Of a stretch of DNA of 52,383 bases, positions 43,736-52,383 are shown piece after piece; within the stretch, counting starts at the first letter, position 1; every line of letters starts with the position of its first letter. The DNA comes from an uncultured Clostridium sp. (GTDB lineage: Bacteria; Bacillota; Clostridia; Lachnospirales; Lachnospiraceae): positions 1 to 52,383 of the forward strand of contig CAMEIH010000016.1 in NCBI GenBank assembly GCA_945917985.1. Direction: 5' to 3'. The notes under the pieces are model-generated. The model searched no databases. It was not told where the DNA came from and saw only the letters and a program-made list of their open reading frames with translations. A program made the translations under genes and the position numbers.

Positions 43736-44638
43736 ATGAGATACGGAATTTATTTTGCTTATTGGGAGCAGGAATGGAACGTAGACCAGAAGAAATATAT
43801 CTCCAAGGTGAAAGACCTTGGCTTTGATGTCCTTGAGATTTCCTGCGCCATGCTGAAGAATATCAGCAGGGAAGAACTGCTTTCCATGAAACAGATGGCA
43901 AAGGATGCCGGCATCACTCTGACTGCAGGCTATGGCCCCGGCGCATCGGAAAATCTGGCAAGCAGTGATCCCGCCATCGTGAAAAATGCTATTGCTTTCT
44001 ACACCGATATCCTACAGAAGCTGGAGCTTCTCGATATCCATACCATCGGCGGCGGCATCTATTCCCACTGGCCGGTGGACTACTCCAAACCCATCGACAA
44101 GAAAGGGGACTGGGCGCGAAGTGTGGCCAACGTGAGAACTGTGGGAAAAATTGCCGGAGAGTGCGGTGTGGAGTACTGTCTGGAGGTATTGAACCGCTTC
44201 GAAGGCTATCTTTTAAACACCTGTGCGGAGGCAAAGAAGTTTGTGGAAGAGGTGGATGTCCCCGCCGTGAAGATCATGCTGGATACCTTCCATATGAATA
44301 TCGAAGAAGACGATATGGTGGAAGCCATTCTGCTTGCCGGCGATAAGCTGGGACACTTCCATGTAGGAGAAAACAACAGACGGCTCCCTGGCAAGGGCGG
44401 TATGCCCTGGTATCAGATCGGTTCTGCCCTCCGTGCCATCGGCTATAACAAAAACGTGGTGATGGAGCCCTTTGTAAAGAGCGGCGGCGGTGTTGGAAGC
44501 GACATCAAGGTATGGCGCGATCTGAGCAAAGGTGCTTCCTCGGAAATGCTGGATGCAGACGCTGCTGCTTCTGTGGCATACCTTAAGAATGTGTTCAGCG
44601 GTCCCAATTCAGACTATGCCAGCGTGCTGCGCGGCTAA
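43736..44638 (+). CDS. Ketose 3-epimerase (D-allulose/D-tagatose 3-epimerase family)
   Basis: A 300-residue metal-dependent TIM barrel that inverts C3 of ketoses. Start MRYGIYFAYWEQEW and the metal ligands and catalytic Glu pair in CLEVLNRFE (Glu about 150) and VVMEPFV (Glu about 245), with Asp in MLDTFHMNIEED and His in GHFHVGE, match characterised D-psicose 3-epimerases as I recall them. The strong GGAGG site lies 8 bases before the ATG. The sugar it handles here is not known, but the downstream fucose isomerase suggests a deoxy-ketose. Confidence 0.9.
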   Translation: MRYGIYFAYWEQEWNVDQKKYISKVKDLGFDVLEISCAMLKNISREELLSMKQMAKDAGITLTAGYGPGASENLASSDPAIVKNAIAFYTDILQKLELLDIHTIGGGIYSHWPVDYSKPIDKKGDWARSVANVRTVGKIAGECGVEYCLEVLNRFEGYLLNTCAEAKKFVEEVDVPAVKIMLDTFHMNIEEDDMVEAILLAGDKLGHFHVGENNRRLPGKGGMPWYQIGSALRAIGYNKNVVMEPFVKSGGGVGSDIKVWRDLSKGASSEMLDADAAASVAYLKNVFSGPNSDYASVLRG

Positions 44639-44692
44639 TATTGATGTTTGGATTGTATGAAAGTTGTTTTAAGAAAGAAAAGGAGAAACGTG

Positions 44693-46462
44693 ATGAAAAA
44701 TTATCCTGCAATCGGCATTCGTCCCATTGTGGACTCCAGACGCATGGGAATCAGGGATGCGCTGGAAGGTAAAGTGCGCGAAATGGCAGAAAGCGCCAAA
44801 AAATTGATTGAAGAAAATGTATTTTATGCAGACGGAACACCGGTGAATGTGGTGGTATTTCCGGGCAGTATCGCCGGCGGAGAGGAAGCTGCCAGATGCG
44901 CCGCTTACTTTGAAACACAGAACGTGGTGGCAACCTTAAGTGTGACTCCAAGCTGGTGCTATCCTCTGGAAACCATAGACTTAAATCCTCTCACGCTGAA
45001 AGCCATCTGGGGCTTTAACGGGACAGAACGTCCCGGCGCCGTTTATCTGGCATCCGCGCTGGCTGCCCACAACCAGATGAAACTACCCTGCTACTCCATT
45101 TACGGAAGAGATGTACAGGACATGGAGGAAACAGAAATCCCTGAAGATGTGCGGGAAAAAATCCTGCGTTTTGCCAGATGTGCCGCAGTCGTGGGACAGA
45201 TGAAAAACAAGTCCTATGTGGGTATCGGTGCTGTTTCCATGGGTATCATGGGTTCTTTTCTCGATCCCCTGTTTTATATTCAGTATCTCGGCATGCGTCC
45301 GGAGTGGGTGGATATGACAGAGATCTTAAGAAGAATGGATCTTGGTATCTATGATAAAGAAAAGTTTGAGGAGGCCCTCGCCTGGGTTAAGAAATACTGC
45401 AGGGAAGGACATGATCCCAACCCGGAAAGCCGTGCACACACAAGGCAGCAGAAGGAGGAAGAATGGGAGTTCGTAGTTAAGATGACTCTCATTGTAAAGG
45501 ATATCATGCAGGGCAATGAAAAGCTGGCCGAAATGGGCTTTTTGGAGGAATCTCTCGGCAGAAATGCCCTTTTTGCAGGCTTCCAGGGACAGCGTATGTG
45601 GACAGATTACAGACCAAACGCCGACTTCACCGAGGCGATCCTGAACTCCACCTTCGACTGGGACGGAAAGAGACCGCCATTTGTATTTGCCACAGAAAAT
45701 GACAACTTAAACGGTCTTTCCATGATATTCGGCAATCTCCTGACCGGAAAAGCCAGCGGTTTTTCCGATGTCAGATGCTACTGGAGCCCGGAAGCGGTAG
45801 AGCGTGTCACCGGCTGGAAGCCGGAGGGTTCCGCAAAGGAAGGCTTTATCCATCTGATCAATTCCGGTTCCACCTGTCTGGATGCCACGGGAAAGAGCAG
45901 GGATAAGAATGGCAACCCCGCGATGAAGCCCTGGTGGGATATGACGGAAGATGACATCGAAGCCTGCCTGAATGCCACCGACTGGTGCCCCGCAGAGCTC
46001 TGTCAGTTCCGTGGCGGCGGCTATTCCTCCCATTTTAAGACAGATGCGGAAATGCCTCTGACTATGGTAAGGGTAAATCTGGTTGAGGGAGTCGGTCCCG
46101 TACTTCAGATCGCAGAGGGAAAAAGCATTGTTCTCCCCGAGGAAGTTCATAACAAGCTTGATGAGAGAACGGATCCCACCTGGCCCACCACCTGGTTTGT
46201 CCCGAGAACCACAGGCGAAGGAGTCTTCCGCGATGTCTACAGCGTAATGGCTAACTGGGGGGCCAACCACGGCGCCTTCATTCATGGACATGTGGGCGCT
46301 GATCTGATCACACTGGCATCCATGCTGAGAATTCCCGTAGCAATGCACAATGTGGAGGAAGAAAAAATCTTCCGTCCCCATGCATGGGGAAGCTTTGGCA
46401 CGAAGGATACGGAAGCCGCAGACTTTGCCGCCTGCAAGGCCTACGGACCCTTATATGGCTAA
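44693..46462 (+). CDS. fucI: L-fucose isomerase
   Basis: Converts L-fucose to L-fuculose, and can also act on D-arabinose. The 589-residue length is near that of the E. coli enzyme (591). Start MKNYPAIGIRPIVDSRRMG, and blocks VGIGAVSMGIMGS, FATENDNLNG and GANHGAFIHGHVGADLITL carry family metal and substrate residues. AGGAG lies 7 bases before the ATG at 44693; an upstream ATG at 44648 is unlikely. It is the last gene of the operon. The kinase FucK and aldolase FucA are not here, and I saw no terminator before the trp promoter. Confidence 0.95.
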   Translation: MKNYPAIGIRPIVDSRRMGIRDALEGKVREMAESAKKLIEENVFYADGTPVNVVVFPGSIAGGEEAARCAAYFETQNVVATLSVTPSWCYPLETIDLNPLTLKAIWGFNGTERPGAVYLASALAAHNQMKLPCYSIYGRDVQDMEETEIPEDVREKILRFARCAAVVGQMKNKSYVGIGAVSMGIMGSFLDPLFYIQYLGMRPEWVDMTEILRRMDLGIYDKEKFEEALAWVKKYCREGHDPNPESRAHTRQQKEEEWEFVVKMTLIVKDIMQGNEKLAEMGFLEESLGRNALFAGFQGQRMWTDYRPNADFTEAILNSTFDWDGKRPPFVFATENDNLNGLSMIFGNLLTGKASGFSDVRCYWSPEAVERVTGWKPEGSAKEGFIHLINSGSTCLDATGKSRDKNGNPAMKPWWDMTEDDIEACLNATDWCPAELCQFRGGGYSSHFKTDAEMPLTMVRVNLVEGVGPVLQIAEGKSIVLPEEVHNKLDERTDPTWPTTWFVPRTTGEGVFRDVYSVMANWGANHGAFIHGHVGADLITLASMLRIPVAMHNVEEEKIFRPHAWGSFGTKDTEAADFAACKAYGPLYG

Positions 46463-46490
46463 GAAATACGGGTTCAACTAAATTTTTTTG

Positions 46491-46519
46491 TTGACAACAA
46501 AAAAATACCGCGTTATTAT
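46491..46519 (+). promoter_or_regulatory. trp operon promoter, with a palindromic -35 region
   Basis: A consensus TTGACA (46491-46496) is separated by 17 bases from TATTAT (46514-46519). The -35 box sits at the centre of a perfect 12-bp inverted repeat (46482-46493 and 46495-46506, ATTTTTTTGTTG and CAACAAAAAAAT). Transcription would start about 46526 and run into the T-box. Confidence 0.85.
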
Positions 46520-46544
46520 GAGATTAATTTAATATCACTTTAAA

Positions 46545-46818
46545 CCGTTGAAACGGAGATAAAGGTGATGATGCTCCCACAGAGAGCCCGGCGTGCTGAG
46601 AACGGGTGGAAAACAAGTCATCAAATGGACCGCTGAGGGTGCAGGGAAAAGCAGGTTTTCTGTTTGCTTAGTATTCTGCAACGTGGAGGCATACGTCAGT
46701 TGCCGGGGATATGTTGGTATCCTGTTAAGCGTACAGCACAGCTGTAAATCAAGGTGGCACCGCGGATCGATTATCATTCGTCCTTGACAGAAATCAAATT
46801 CTGTCAAGGACTTTTTTT
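46545..46818 (+). promoter_or_regulatory. T-box riboswitch for tRNA-Trp
   Basis: Stem I begins with GTTGAAACGGAGATAAAGGTG and carries the specifier TGG (Trp) at 46626-46628 in CAAATGGACC. The T-box sequence AAGGTGGCACCGCG lies at 46751-46764. A strong terminator follows (GTCCTTGACAG/CTGTCAAGGAC, 46780-46811, then seven T residues). Uncharged tRNA-Trp should favour the antiterminator and switch on the trp genes. Confidence 0.95.
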
Positions 46819-46862
46819 CGTCAGCAGAAGGTCAAAAGATGCTGCAACATAAAGGAGGCAAT

Positions 46863-47130
46863 ATGATAAAACCCAGTATCGACACACTAAAAGAACTGAA
46901 AGCTCAAAAGAGGTATTTACGGAGGTGCCATCGGCTACATTGATTTCACCGGAAATCTGGACACCTGCATTGCCATCCGCATTGCCTACAAGAAAAACGG
47001 CAAGGTGTTCATCAGAAGCGGAGCCGGCATCGTGGCAGACTCTGTTCCCGAGAAAGAGTATCAGGAATGTTTAAACAAAGCGGCAGCTGTTGTGAACGCA
47101 TTAAAAGCAGCCGGGGAGGTGACGGAATGA
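46863..47130 (+). pseudogene. trpE: trpE remnant with large internal deletion
   Basis: Anthranilate synthase component I is normally about 490 residues. Here the first 16 codons ([16 protein letters not shown]), with a good AAAGGAGG site, run straight into the last 74 codons of TrpE ([16 protein letters not shown], then the tail block [11 protein letters not shown]), in a different frame. Frame 0 stops at 46941-46943. The C-terminal part lies at 46906-47127. About 1.2 kb of the chorismate-binding core is lost. The junction is in AAAAGAGGTAT, which could have been a short direct repeat. The end still overlaps trpG by ATGA. Confidence 0.9.
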
Positions 47131-47699
47131 TTTTATTGATTGATAATTATGACAGTTTTTCTTACAACCTGTTTCAGCTCATAGGCTCCATCAACCCCGA
47201 CATACAGGTGATCAGAAATGACGCCGCTACCCCTTCGGAGATTGCCGCCATGAAACCGGAATCCATCATCATCTCCCCCGGCCCCGGAAGACCGGAGGAC
47301 GCAGGTATCTGTATTGATGTGGTAAAAGAGCTCGGGGAACATTTTCCCATTCTCGGTGTCTGTCTCGGCCACCAGTCCATCTGCAAGGCCTACGGCGCCA
47401 CCGTTTCTTATGCCAAAGAGCTGATGCACGGCAAGCAGTCTCTCACAATGCTTGATCCTGACTGTCCCATTTTTGCGGGCTGCCCCGAAACGGCTCCTGT
47501 TGCCAGATATCACTCACTGGCAGTGCTTGAGGAAACACTTCCCGTGTGCCTACAGGTAACGGCAAGAACGAATGACGGCGAGATCATGGCGGTGCAGCAC
47601 ACTGTAAACCCCGTTTACGGACTGCAATTCCACCCGGAATCCATTCTCACCCCGGACGGAAAGATCATGTTACAAAATTTTCTTAAGATTAAAAAATAA
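47127..47699 (+). CDS. trpG: Anthranilate synthase component II (glutamine amidotransferase)
   Basis: A 190-residue class I glutamine amidotransferase that feeds ammonia to TrpE, or to PabB for folate. It has [12 protein letters not shown], the nucleophile Cys in GVCLGHQSI, and the His-Glu pair QFHPESI. Start ATG at 47127 overlaps the trpE remnant stop, with GGGGAGGTGA upstream, so it no longer needs trpE translation to begin. With trpE broken, it has no partner in this operon. It may instead serve a PabB elsewhere. Confidence 0.95.
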   Translation: MILLIDNYDSFSYNLFQLIGSINPDIQVIRNDAATPSEIAAMKPESIIISPGPGRPEDAGICIDVVKELGEHFPILGVCLGHQSICKAYGATVSYAKELMHGKQSLTMLDPDCPIFAGCPETAPVARYHSLAVLEETLPVCLQVTARTNDGEIMAVQHTVNPVYGLQFHPESILTPDGKIMLQNFLKIKK

Positions 47700-47768
47700 A
47701 AAGCCCGAAAACTCTCTATTAAAATATAGAAACTCAAAATAAAGAATCAAAGAAAGGATATGAGAAAA

Positions 47769-48785
47769 ATGATCAAGGAAGCAATTGTTAAAATCGTTGA
47801 CAAACAGGACTTAACTTATGACGAAGCATACGCTGTCATGAATGAAATCATGAGCGGAGAGACTTCTCCTACACAGAACGCCGCTTTTCTGGCTGCTTTA
47901 TCCACAAAGAGCACCACAGCAGAAACCATTGATGAAATTGCCGGATGTGCCGCTGCCATGCGATCCCACGCATTAAAGGTAGAACACGACGGAGAGGTAC
48001 TGGAAATCGTGGGAACCGGCGGTGACGGTGCTCACAGCTTTAACATTTCCACCACCTCCGCCATGGTCATTGCCGCAGGTGGTGTCAAGGTAGCCAAACA
48101 CGGAAACCGTGCCGCATCCTCCAAGAGCGGCGCTGCAGACTGTCTGGAAGCCCTTGGTATCAACATCAATCTGGAGCCCGAAAAATGTACTGACCTCCTT
48201 CAAACCATCGGCATCTGTTTCCTGTTTGCACAGAAATATCACACTTCCATGAAATATGTAGGGGCTATCCGCAAGGAACTGGGCATCCGTACTGTTTTCA
48301 ACATCTTAGGACCTCTTACCAATCCCGCTTCCCCTTCCATGATGCTCCTTGGCGTTTATAACAAAGCACTGGTGGAGCCCCTTGCAAGAGTCCTTTACAA
48401 CCTGAGTGTAAAGAGAGCCATGGTGGTTTACGGCATGGATAAGATGGATGAAATTTCCGCAAGCTCCGAGACCTTTGTCTGTGAGCTGAACAATGGTGAC
48501 TACAAATCCTATACCATTAAACCGGAGGATTTCGGTTTTACCTCCTGTGCAAAGGAGGATCTGGTGGGCGGAACACCGGAAGAAAATGCACAGATCACCC
48601 TTGCCGTTTTAAAAGGTGAAAAAGGTCCCAAGAGAACTGCGGTTCTTTTAAATGCCGGTGCCGCTCTTTATATTGGCGGTAAGGCTGACAGCCTTGCAGA
48701 CGGTGTGAAGCTGGCAGCAGAACTGATCGATAGTGGCAAAGCACTTGCCAAGCTGGAGGAGTTTAAAACGGAAAGCAACAAGTAA
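47769..48785 (+). CDS. trpD: Anthranilate phosphoribosyltransferase
   Basis: Joins anthranilate to phosphoribosyl pyrophosphate. The 338-residue protein carries the PRPP site [14 protein letters not shown], and [21 protein letters not shown], then GPLTNPA. I chose the ATG at 47769 (MIKEAIVK), with AAAGG about 11 bases upstream; an ATG at 47760 has the site too close. There are 60-70 bases after trpG with no visible signal. Confidence 0.95.
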   Translation: MIKEAIVKIVDKQDLTYDEAYAVMNEIMSGETSPTQNAAFLAALSTKSTTAETIDEIAGCAAAMRSHALKVEHDGEVLEIVGTGGDGAHSFNISTTSAMVIAAGGVKVAKHGNRAASSKSGAADCLEALGININLEPEKCTDLLQTIGICFLFAQKYHTSMKYVGAIRKELGIRTVFNILGPLTNPASPSMMLLGVYNKALVEPLARVLYNLSVKRAMVVYGMDKMDEISASSETFVCELNNGDYKSYTIKPEDFGFTSCAKEDLVGGTPEENAQITLAVLKGEKGPKRTAVLLNAGAALYIGGKADSLADGVKLAAELIDSGKALAKLEEFKTESNK

Positions 48786-48811
48786 TCAACGTAGAAAGGC
48801 GTACAAAACCT

Positions 48812-49597
48812 ATGGCAACCATTCTTGATACTATTGCTGCATATGCGGCAGAAAGAGTGGCGGCTGCCAAAGCGCAGGTGCCACTTGAAGAAATTAAGAA
48901 ACAAGCACTCTCCATGGACTGCAACACCGGCTTTCCTTTTGAGAAAGCACTCCGCCAGAGAGACATCAGTTTTATCTGCGAATGCAAGAAGGCATCCCCC
49001 TCCAAAGGACTGATTACAGAGGATTTCCCCTATCTTGCCATCGCAAAGGATTATGAGGCTGCAGGAGCATCCTGTATTTCCGTACTGACAGAGCCCAAGT
49101 GGTTTCTCGGCGGTGACAATTATCTGAAAGAAATCACAGAGGCTGTTTCCATCCCCTGTATCCGCAAGGATTTCACTGTGGATGAGTATATGATCTACGA
49201 AGCAAAGCTTCTCGGGGCAAGCGCCGTGCTCCTTATCTGTTCCCTGCTATCGGAAGAAACCATCAGAAATTATATTGAAATCTGCGATCTGCTTGGTTTA
49301 TCTGCTCTTGTGGAAGCCCACGACGAGGAGGAGATTGCTTCTGCTATCCGTGCAGGCGCCCGCATCATCGGTGTGAACAACAGAAATCTCAAGGATTTTA
49401 CCGTGGACGTTCACAATTCGGAGCGACTGCGCAGACTGGTGCCGGAATCCGTGCTTTTTGTGGCGGAGAGCGGTATCCGTACTTCAGCAGACATTGATGT
49501 ACTCCGTCATGCCAACGTCAATGCAGTGCTGATCGGCGAGACACTGATGAGGGCACCTGACAAAAAGGCCATGCTGGATGCGCTGCGAGGGATTTGA
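48812..49597 (+). CDS. trpC: Indole-3-glycerol phosphate synthase
   Basis: Closes the indole ring. At 261 residues it shows the family blocks FICECKKASPSKGLI (catalytic Lys), CIRKDFTVDEYMIYEAKLLGA, EAHDEEE, GVNNRNLKDF and VAESGIRT, in order. It begins 26 bases after trpD with AAAGG upstream at a long spacing. It is not fused to trpF. Confidence 0.96.
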   Translation: MATILDTIAAYAAERVAAAKAQVPLEEIKKQALSMDCNTGFPFEKALRQRDISFICECKKASPSKGLITEDFPYLAIAKDYEAAGASCISVLTEPKWFLGGDNYLKEITEAVSIPCIRKDFTVDEYMIYEAKLLGASAVLLICSLLSEETIRNYIEICDLLGLSALVEAHDEEEIASAIRAGARIIGVNNRNLKDFTVDVHNSERLRRLVPESVLFVAESGIRTSADIDVLRHANVNAVLIGETLMRAPDKKAMLDALRGI

Positions 49598-49623
49598 CAA
49601 TCACATGTCGGAAAGGATATTCT

Positions 49624-50229
49624 ATGACAAAAGTAAAGATCTGCGGATTAAAGTCAGAAGATGATATTTCCTATGCAAATGAACTAAAGCCGGACTATAT
49701 CGGATTTGTCTTTTTGCAGGGCAGAAAGCGGTATGTTTCCCCTTCCCATGCCGCACATCTAAGGGAACTGCTTGACCCTTCCATTCCGGCTGTCGGGGTT
49801 TTTGTCAACGAACCTCTGGAGCATGTCATTTCGTTGGCAGAAAGCGGAACCATCCAGATAATCCAGCTTCACGGACAAGAGGATGAAACCTATCTTAGAG
49901 AACTGCGAAAGAATTGTGGCATGCCTGTGATCAAAGCCTTTATCATCAGAACAAAGGAAGATATGGAAAAAGCGCTTCTCTACCCTTCCGATTATCTTTT
50001 GCTGGACAACGGACTCGGCACGGGGGAAGCCTTTGACTGGTCTCTGATTGAAAAGATAAACAGACCCTTTTTCCTGGCCGGCGGCTTACATCCAGAAAAT
50101 GCCGCTTCCGCCATAGAACTGGCACACCCCTATGCACTGGATGTGAGTTCCGGGGTGGAGACCGATGGAAACAAAGATTACGAAAAGATGAAAGCATTTA
50201 TTCATACAGTAAGAACAACCGCTAATTAA
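49624..50229 (+). CDS. trpF: Phosphoribosylanthranilate isomerase
   Basis: Rearranges phosphoribosylanthranilate for TrpC. The 201-residue barrel has VKICGLKS (catalytic Cys), [14 protein letters not shown] (catalytic Asp), [10 protein letters not shown] and [14 protein letters not shown]. The ATG at 49624 is 7 bases after AAAGGA; an earlier frame to 49594 overlaps trpC and lacks a site. Confidence 0.95.
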   Translation: MTKVKICGLKSEDDISYANELKPDYIGFVFLQGRKRYVSPSHAAHLRELLDPSIPAVGVFVNEPLEHVISLAESGTIQIIQLHGQEDETYLRELRKNCGMPVIKAFIIRTKEDMEKALLYPSDYLLLDNGLGTGEAFDWSLIEKINRPFFLAGGLHPENAASAIELAHPYALDVSSGVETDGNKDYEKMKAFIHTVRTTAN

Positions 50230-50240
50230 GGAGGAAATTT

Positions 50241-51431
50241 ATGTCACAGTCAAAAGGACGCTTCGGAGTTCACGGCGGTCAGTACATTCCCGAAACACTG
50301 ATGAACGCCGTTATCGAACTTGAAGAAGCTTACAACCATTATAAGGATGATCCCGAATTTAACAGGGAGCTCACTTCTCTGTTTAATGAATATGCGGGAC
50401 GTCCAAGCCGCCTGTATTACGCAGAAAAAATGACAAAAGATCTTGGCGGTGCCAAAATTTATTTAAAACGTGAAGATTTAAACCACACCGGTTCCCACAA
50501 GATCAACAATGTGTTAGGTCAGGCACTCCTTGCCAAAAAGATGGGCAAAACAAGGCTGATCGCAGAGACAGGCGCCGGTCAGCACGGCGTGGCTACCGCC
50601 ACTGCAGCCGCATTGCTTGGCATGGAATGTGTGGTCTTTATGGGCGAGGAAGATACGAAAAGACAGGCACTCAACGTTTACAGAATGAAGCTTTTAGGTT
50701 CAGACGTTGTTCCCGTAAAGACCGGAACCGCAACCTTAAAGGATGCTGTTTCGGAAGCCATGAGAGAATGGACAAGCAGAATTGATGATACCCACTACTG
50801 CCTTGGTTCGGTTATGGGACCTCATCCCTTCCCCACTATCGTCAGAGATTTTCAGTCTGTGATCTCCCGTGAGATCAAGCAGCAGATTCTGGAAAAGGAA
50901 GGACGTCTCCCCGATGTGGTCATGGCCTGTGTGGGCGGCGGCAGCAACGCTATGGGTACCTTCTATCATTTCATCGAGGATAAAGATGTGAAACTGATCG
51001 GATGTGAGGCAGCGGGCAGGGGCATTGACACCTTTGAAACCGCAGCTACCATCAACACCGGACGACTCGGCATTTTCCACGGTATGAAGTCCTACTTCTG
51101 TCAGGACAAATACGGTCAGATTGCTCCCGTGTACTCCATCTCTGCAGGGCTTGACTATCCCGGCATCGGTCCGGAGCACGCATGGCTTCACGATACCGGC
51201 AGAGCCGAATATGTTCCCGTTACCGATGAAGAGGCGGTAAACGCCTTTGAATATCTCTCCCGCACGGAGGGCATTATTCCTGCTATTGAGAGTGCCCATG
51301 CAGTGGCACACGCCATGAAGATCGCACCCACTCTTTCAAAGGATAACATCATGGTCATCACTATTTCCGGTCGCGGCGATAAGGACTGTGCAGCCATCGC
51401 ACGCTACAGAGGGGAGGATATCAATGAGTAA
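50241..51431 (+). CDS. trpB: Tryptophan synthase beta chain
   Basis: Condenses indole with serine using pyridoxal phosphate. The 396-residue protein has the PLP-binding Lys in [33 protein letters not shown] (active-site Glu) and the phosphate loop [10 protein letters not shown]. The start follows AAGGAGG. It overlaps trpA by 8 bases. Confidence 0.97.
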   Translation: MSQSKGRFGVHGGQYIPETLMNAVIELEEAYNHYKDDPEFNRELTSLFNEYAGRPSRLYYAEKMTKDLGGAKIYLKREDLNHTGSHKINNVLGQALLAKKMGKTRLIAETGAGQHGVATATAAALLGMECVVFMGEEDTKRQALNVYRMKLLGSDVVPVKTGTATLKDAVSEAMREWTSRIDDTHYCLGSVMGPHPFPTIVRDFQSVISREIKQQILEKEGRLPDVVMACVGGGSNAMGTFYHFIEDKDVKLIGCEAAGRGIDTFETAATINTGRLGIFHGMKSYFCQDKYGQIAPVYSISAGLDYPGIGPEHAWLHDTGRAEYVPVTDEEAVNAFEYLSRTEGIIPAIESAHAVAHAMKIAPTLSKDNIMVITISGRGDKDCAAIARYRGEDINE

Positions 51432-52194
51432 GATTCGAGAAGCCTTTGCAAAGGGCAAGGCATTTATTCCATTTATCACCTGTGGGGATCCCGATCTTGA
51501 CACCACTAAGGCAATTGTGCGCAGTATGGTGGCAAACGGCGCCGACCTGATCGAGCTTGGCATCCCCTTTTCCGATCCCACCGCAGAGGGCCCTGTAATC
51601 CAGGGTGCCAACTTGAGGGCACTATCCGGCGGTGTCACCACCGACCAGATCTTTGATATGGTACGGGAGCTTCGAAAAGATCTCACTGTTCCTATGGTCT
51701 TTATGACCTATGCCAATGTGGTATTTTCCTATGACGCGGAAAAGTTCATCGGCACTTGCGCCGAGATTGGTATTGACGGACTGATCCTCCCGGATCTTCC
51801 CTTTGAAGAAAAAGGAGAATTTGACGACACCTGTAAGAAATACGGCGTGGATCTGATCTCCCTGATCGCTCCCACCTCCGCAAACCGAGTAGCCATGATC
51901 GCCAAAGAGGCGCAAGGCTTCATCTACATCGTATCCAGCCTCGGTGTCACCGGTGTGAGAAGTGAGATCAACACCGACATCGCTTCCCTGGTGAAACTGG
52001 TGCGGGAAAATTCCTCTGTTCCTTGTGCAGTGGGCTTTGGTATCTCCACCCCGGAGCAGGCTGCCAAAATGGCAGGCATATCAGACGGTGCTATCGTGGG
52101 TTCCGCCATCATCAAGCTGGTGGCCAAGTACGGCAAGGATGCCGCAGAGCCTGTGGGAGAATATGTAAAGAGCATGAAGGATGCGCTGAGATAA
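51424..52194 (+). CDS. trpA: Tryptophan synthase alpha chain
   Basis: Splits indole-glycerol phosphate and hands indole to TrpB. The 256-residue barrel has the catalytic Glu in ELGIPFSDP and the phosphate site [10 protein letters not shown]. The second catalytic Asp (Salmonella Asp60) is replaced by Glu in AEGP, instead of the usual ADGP. I recall this variant in other Firmicutes. The ATG at 51424 lies inside the end of trpB, with GGGGAGG upstream. No plus-strand terminator with a good T run follows. Confidence 0.95.
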   Translation: MSKIREAFAKGKAFIPFITCGDPDLDTTKAIVRSMVANGADLIELGIPFSDPTAEGPVIQGANLRALSGGVTTDQIFDMVRELRKDLTVPMVFMTYANVVFSYDAEKFIGTCAEIGIDGLILPDLPFEEKGEFDDTCKKYGVDLISLIAPTSANRVAMIAKEAQGFIYIVSSLGVTGVRSEINTDIASLVKLVRENSSVPCAVGFGISTPEQAAKMAGISDGAIVGSAIIKLVAKYGKDAAEPVGEYVKSMKDALR

Positions 52195-52238
52195 GAGCAA
52201 ACGCCGACTCGCTTTGCGTGTCAGCTTATTGGACAAAA

Positions 52239-52280
52239 AAGGCTGTCATACCGGCAACTGCTCCTTGGTATGACAGCCTT
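52239..52280 (-). terminator. Terminator of the unidentified gene at the right edge
   Basis: A perfect 14-bp stem AAGGCTGTCATACC/GGTATGACAGCCTT with a 14-base loop. On the minus strand it is followed by TTTTTTG, so it mainly ends the partial gene to its right. It may also stop trp transcripts coming the other way, but the T tract there is weak. Confidence 0.85.
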
Positions 52281-52302
52281 CTCTGTCAATTATATTATCT
52301 AT

Positions 52303-52383
52303 TTACAGTCTCTTTAAGAGTTCTTCTCTCTGTGCCTCATAGCCGGGCTTTCCGAGAAGTGCAAACATGTTCTTCTTGTAGCT
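52303..52383 (-). CDS. C-terminal fragment of an unidentified protein
   Basis: The window ends inside a minus-strand gene. The last 26 residues are visible and end GYEAQREELLKRL before a TAA at 52303-52305. The reading frame is open to the edge, codon use is like the rest, and a strong terminator follows 22 bases later. I do not recognise the family from this fragment. Confidence 0.6.
   Translation of the reverse strand, partial: SYKKNMFALLGKPGYEAQREELLKRL

Noticed and set aside
46863-46943. Leader peptide of the trp operon
   Set aside because: The 26-codon frame has no Trp codons and its first 16 codons match the start of TrpE. The T-box is the regulator.
46863-47130. Simple frameshift in trpE
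   Set aside because: About 400 internal residues are missing, not only the frame.

Overview
The window looks like chromosomal DNA of an anaerobic, flagellated member of the Lachnospiraceae (Clostridia). Signs of this are the first bases of a 16S rRNA gene, low-GC Firmicutes promoters and AGGAGG-type ribosome binding sites, a two-subunit iron-sulfur fumarase, a reduced Tad-like pilus operon of the clostridial type, a BofA/YaaL pair, a tRNA-Trp-sensing T-box and a cobalamin riboswitch. No phage, insertion sequence or CRISPR array is visible. The region reads as ordinary core and niche genome with a few odd spots.

Layout. 1-775: 5' end of a 16S rRNA gene (minus) with a structured leader and two tandem promoters, then a self-contained tRNA-Ser(GCT) unit. 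776-4499 (minus): acyltransferase, fumarase beta and alpha, HIT protein, flavodoxin/SCP2 protein. 4560-13354 (minus): a ten-gene Tad-like pilus operon read cpaE, cpaF, tadB-like, tadC-like, Flp pilin, DUF5702 protein, TadE-like, prepilin peptidase, TadE-like, FHA protein. 13632-14398: divergent bofA and yaaL. 14360-19028 (minus): a 1005-residue protein with a possible FliK-like end, flagellin and FliS. 19132-23838 (minus): glycogen branching enzyme behind a TPR/acidic/pseudo-AAA protein. 23957-25857: tatD-rsmA and tRNA-Lys(CTT), driven by interlocked promoters. 25923-30644: AraC regulator, GH113-like glycosidase, ABC exporter, ArsP_2-type permease. 30731-35104 (minus): an ECF sigma factor with a repeat protein of unknown function, an rRNA methyltransferase, a DUF1624 membrane protein and a histidine phosphatase. 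35197-39910 (minus): adenosylhomocysteinase, SAH/MTA deaminase, 2-hydroxyacid dehydrogenase, LacI regulator. 39979-40313: tandem 83-bp hairpin repeats. 40365-41551 (minus): cobalamin riboswitch, DUF4430 protein and ECF transporter S component. 41674-46462 (plus): putative glycosidase, ketose 3-epimerase and L-fucose isomerase. 46491-52194 (plus): the trp operon under a promoter and a Trp T-box. 52303-52383: C-terminus of an unidentified gene (minus).

The most striking feature is in the trp operon. Promoter, T-box and trpGDCFBA look intact, but trpE is reduced to its first 16 or so codons joined out of frame to its last 74. About 1.2 kb has gone, apparently across a short repeat. If real, the cell keeps a regulated pathway from anthranilate to tryptophan but has lost the anthranilate-forming subunit here. 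Other points worth a look are the hairpin repeat array, the ECF sigma factor paired with a VNGS-repeat protein, two proteins with degenerate P-loops (the CpaE-like protein and the TPR/pseudo-AAA protein), the large flagellar-locus protein, and a sugar operon that stops at isomerisation without a kinase, aldolase or transporter.
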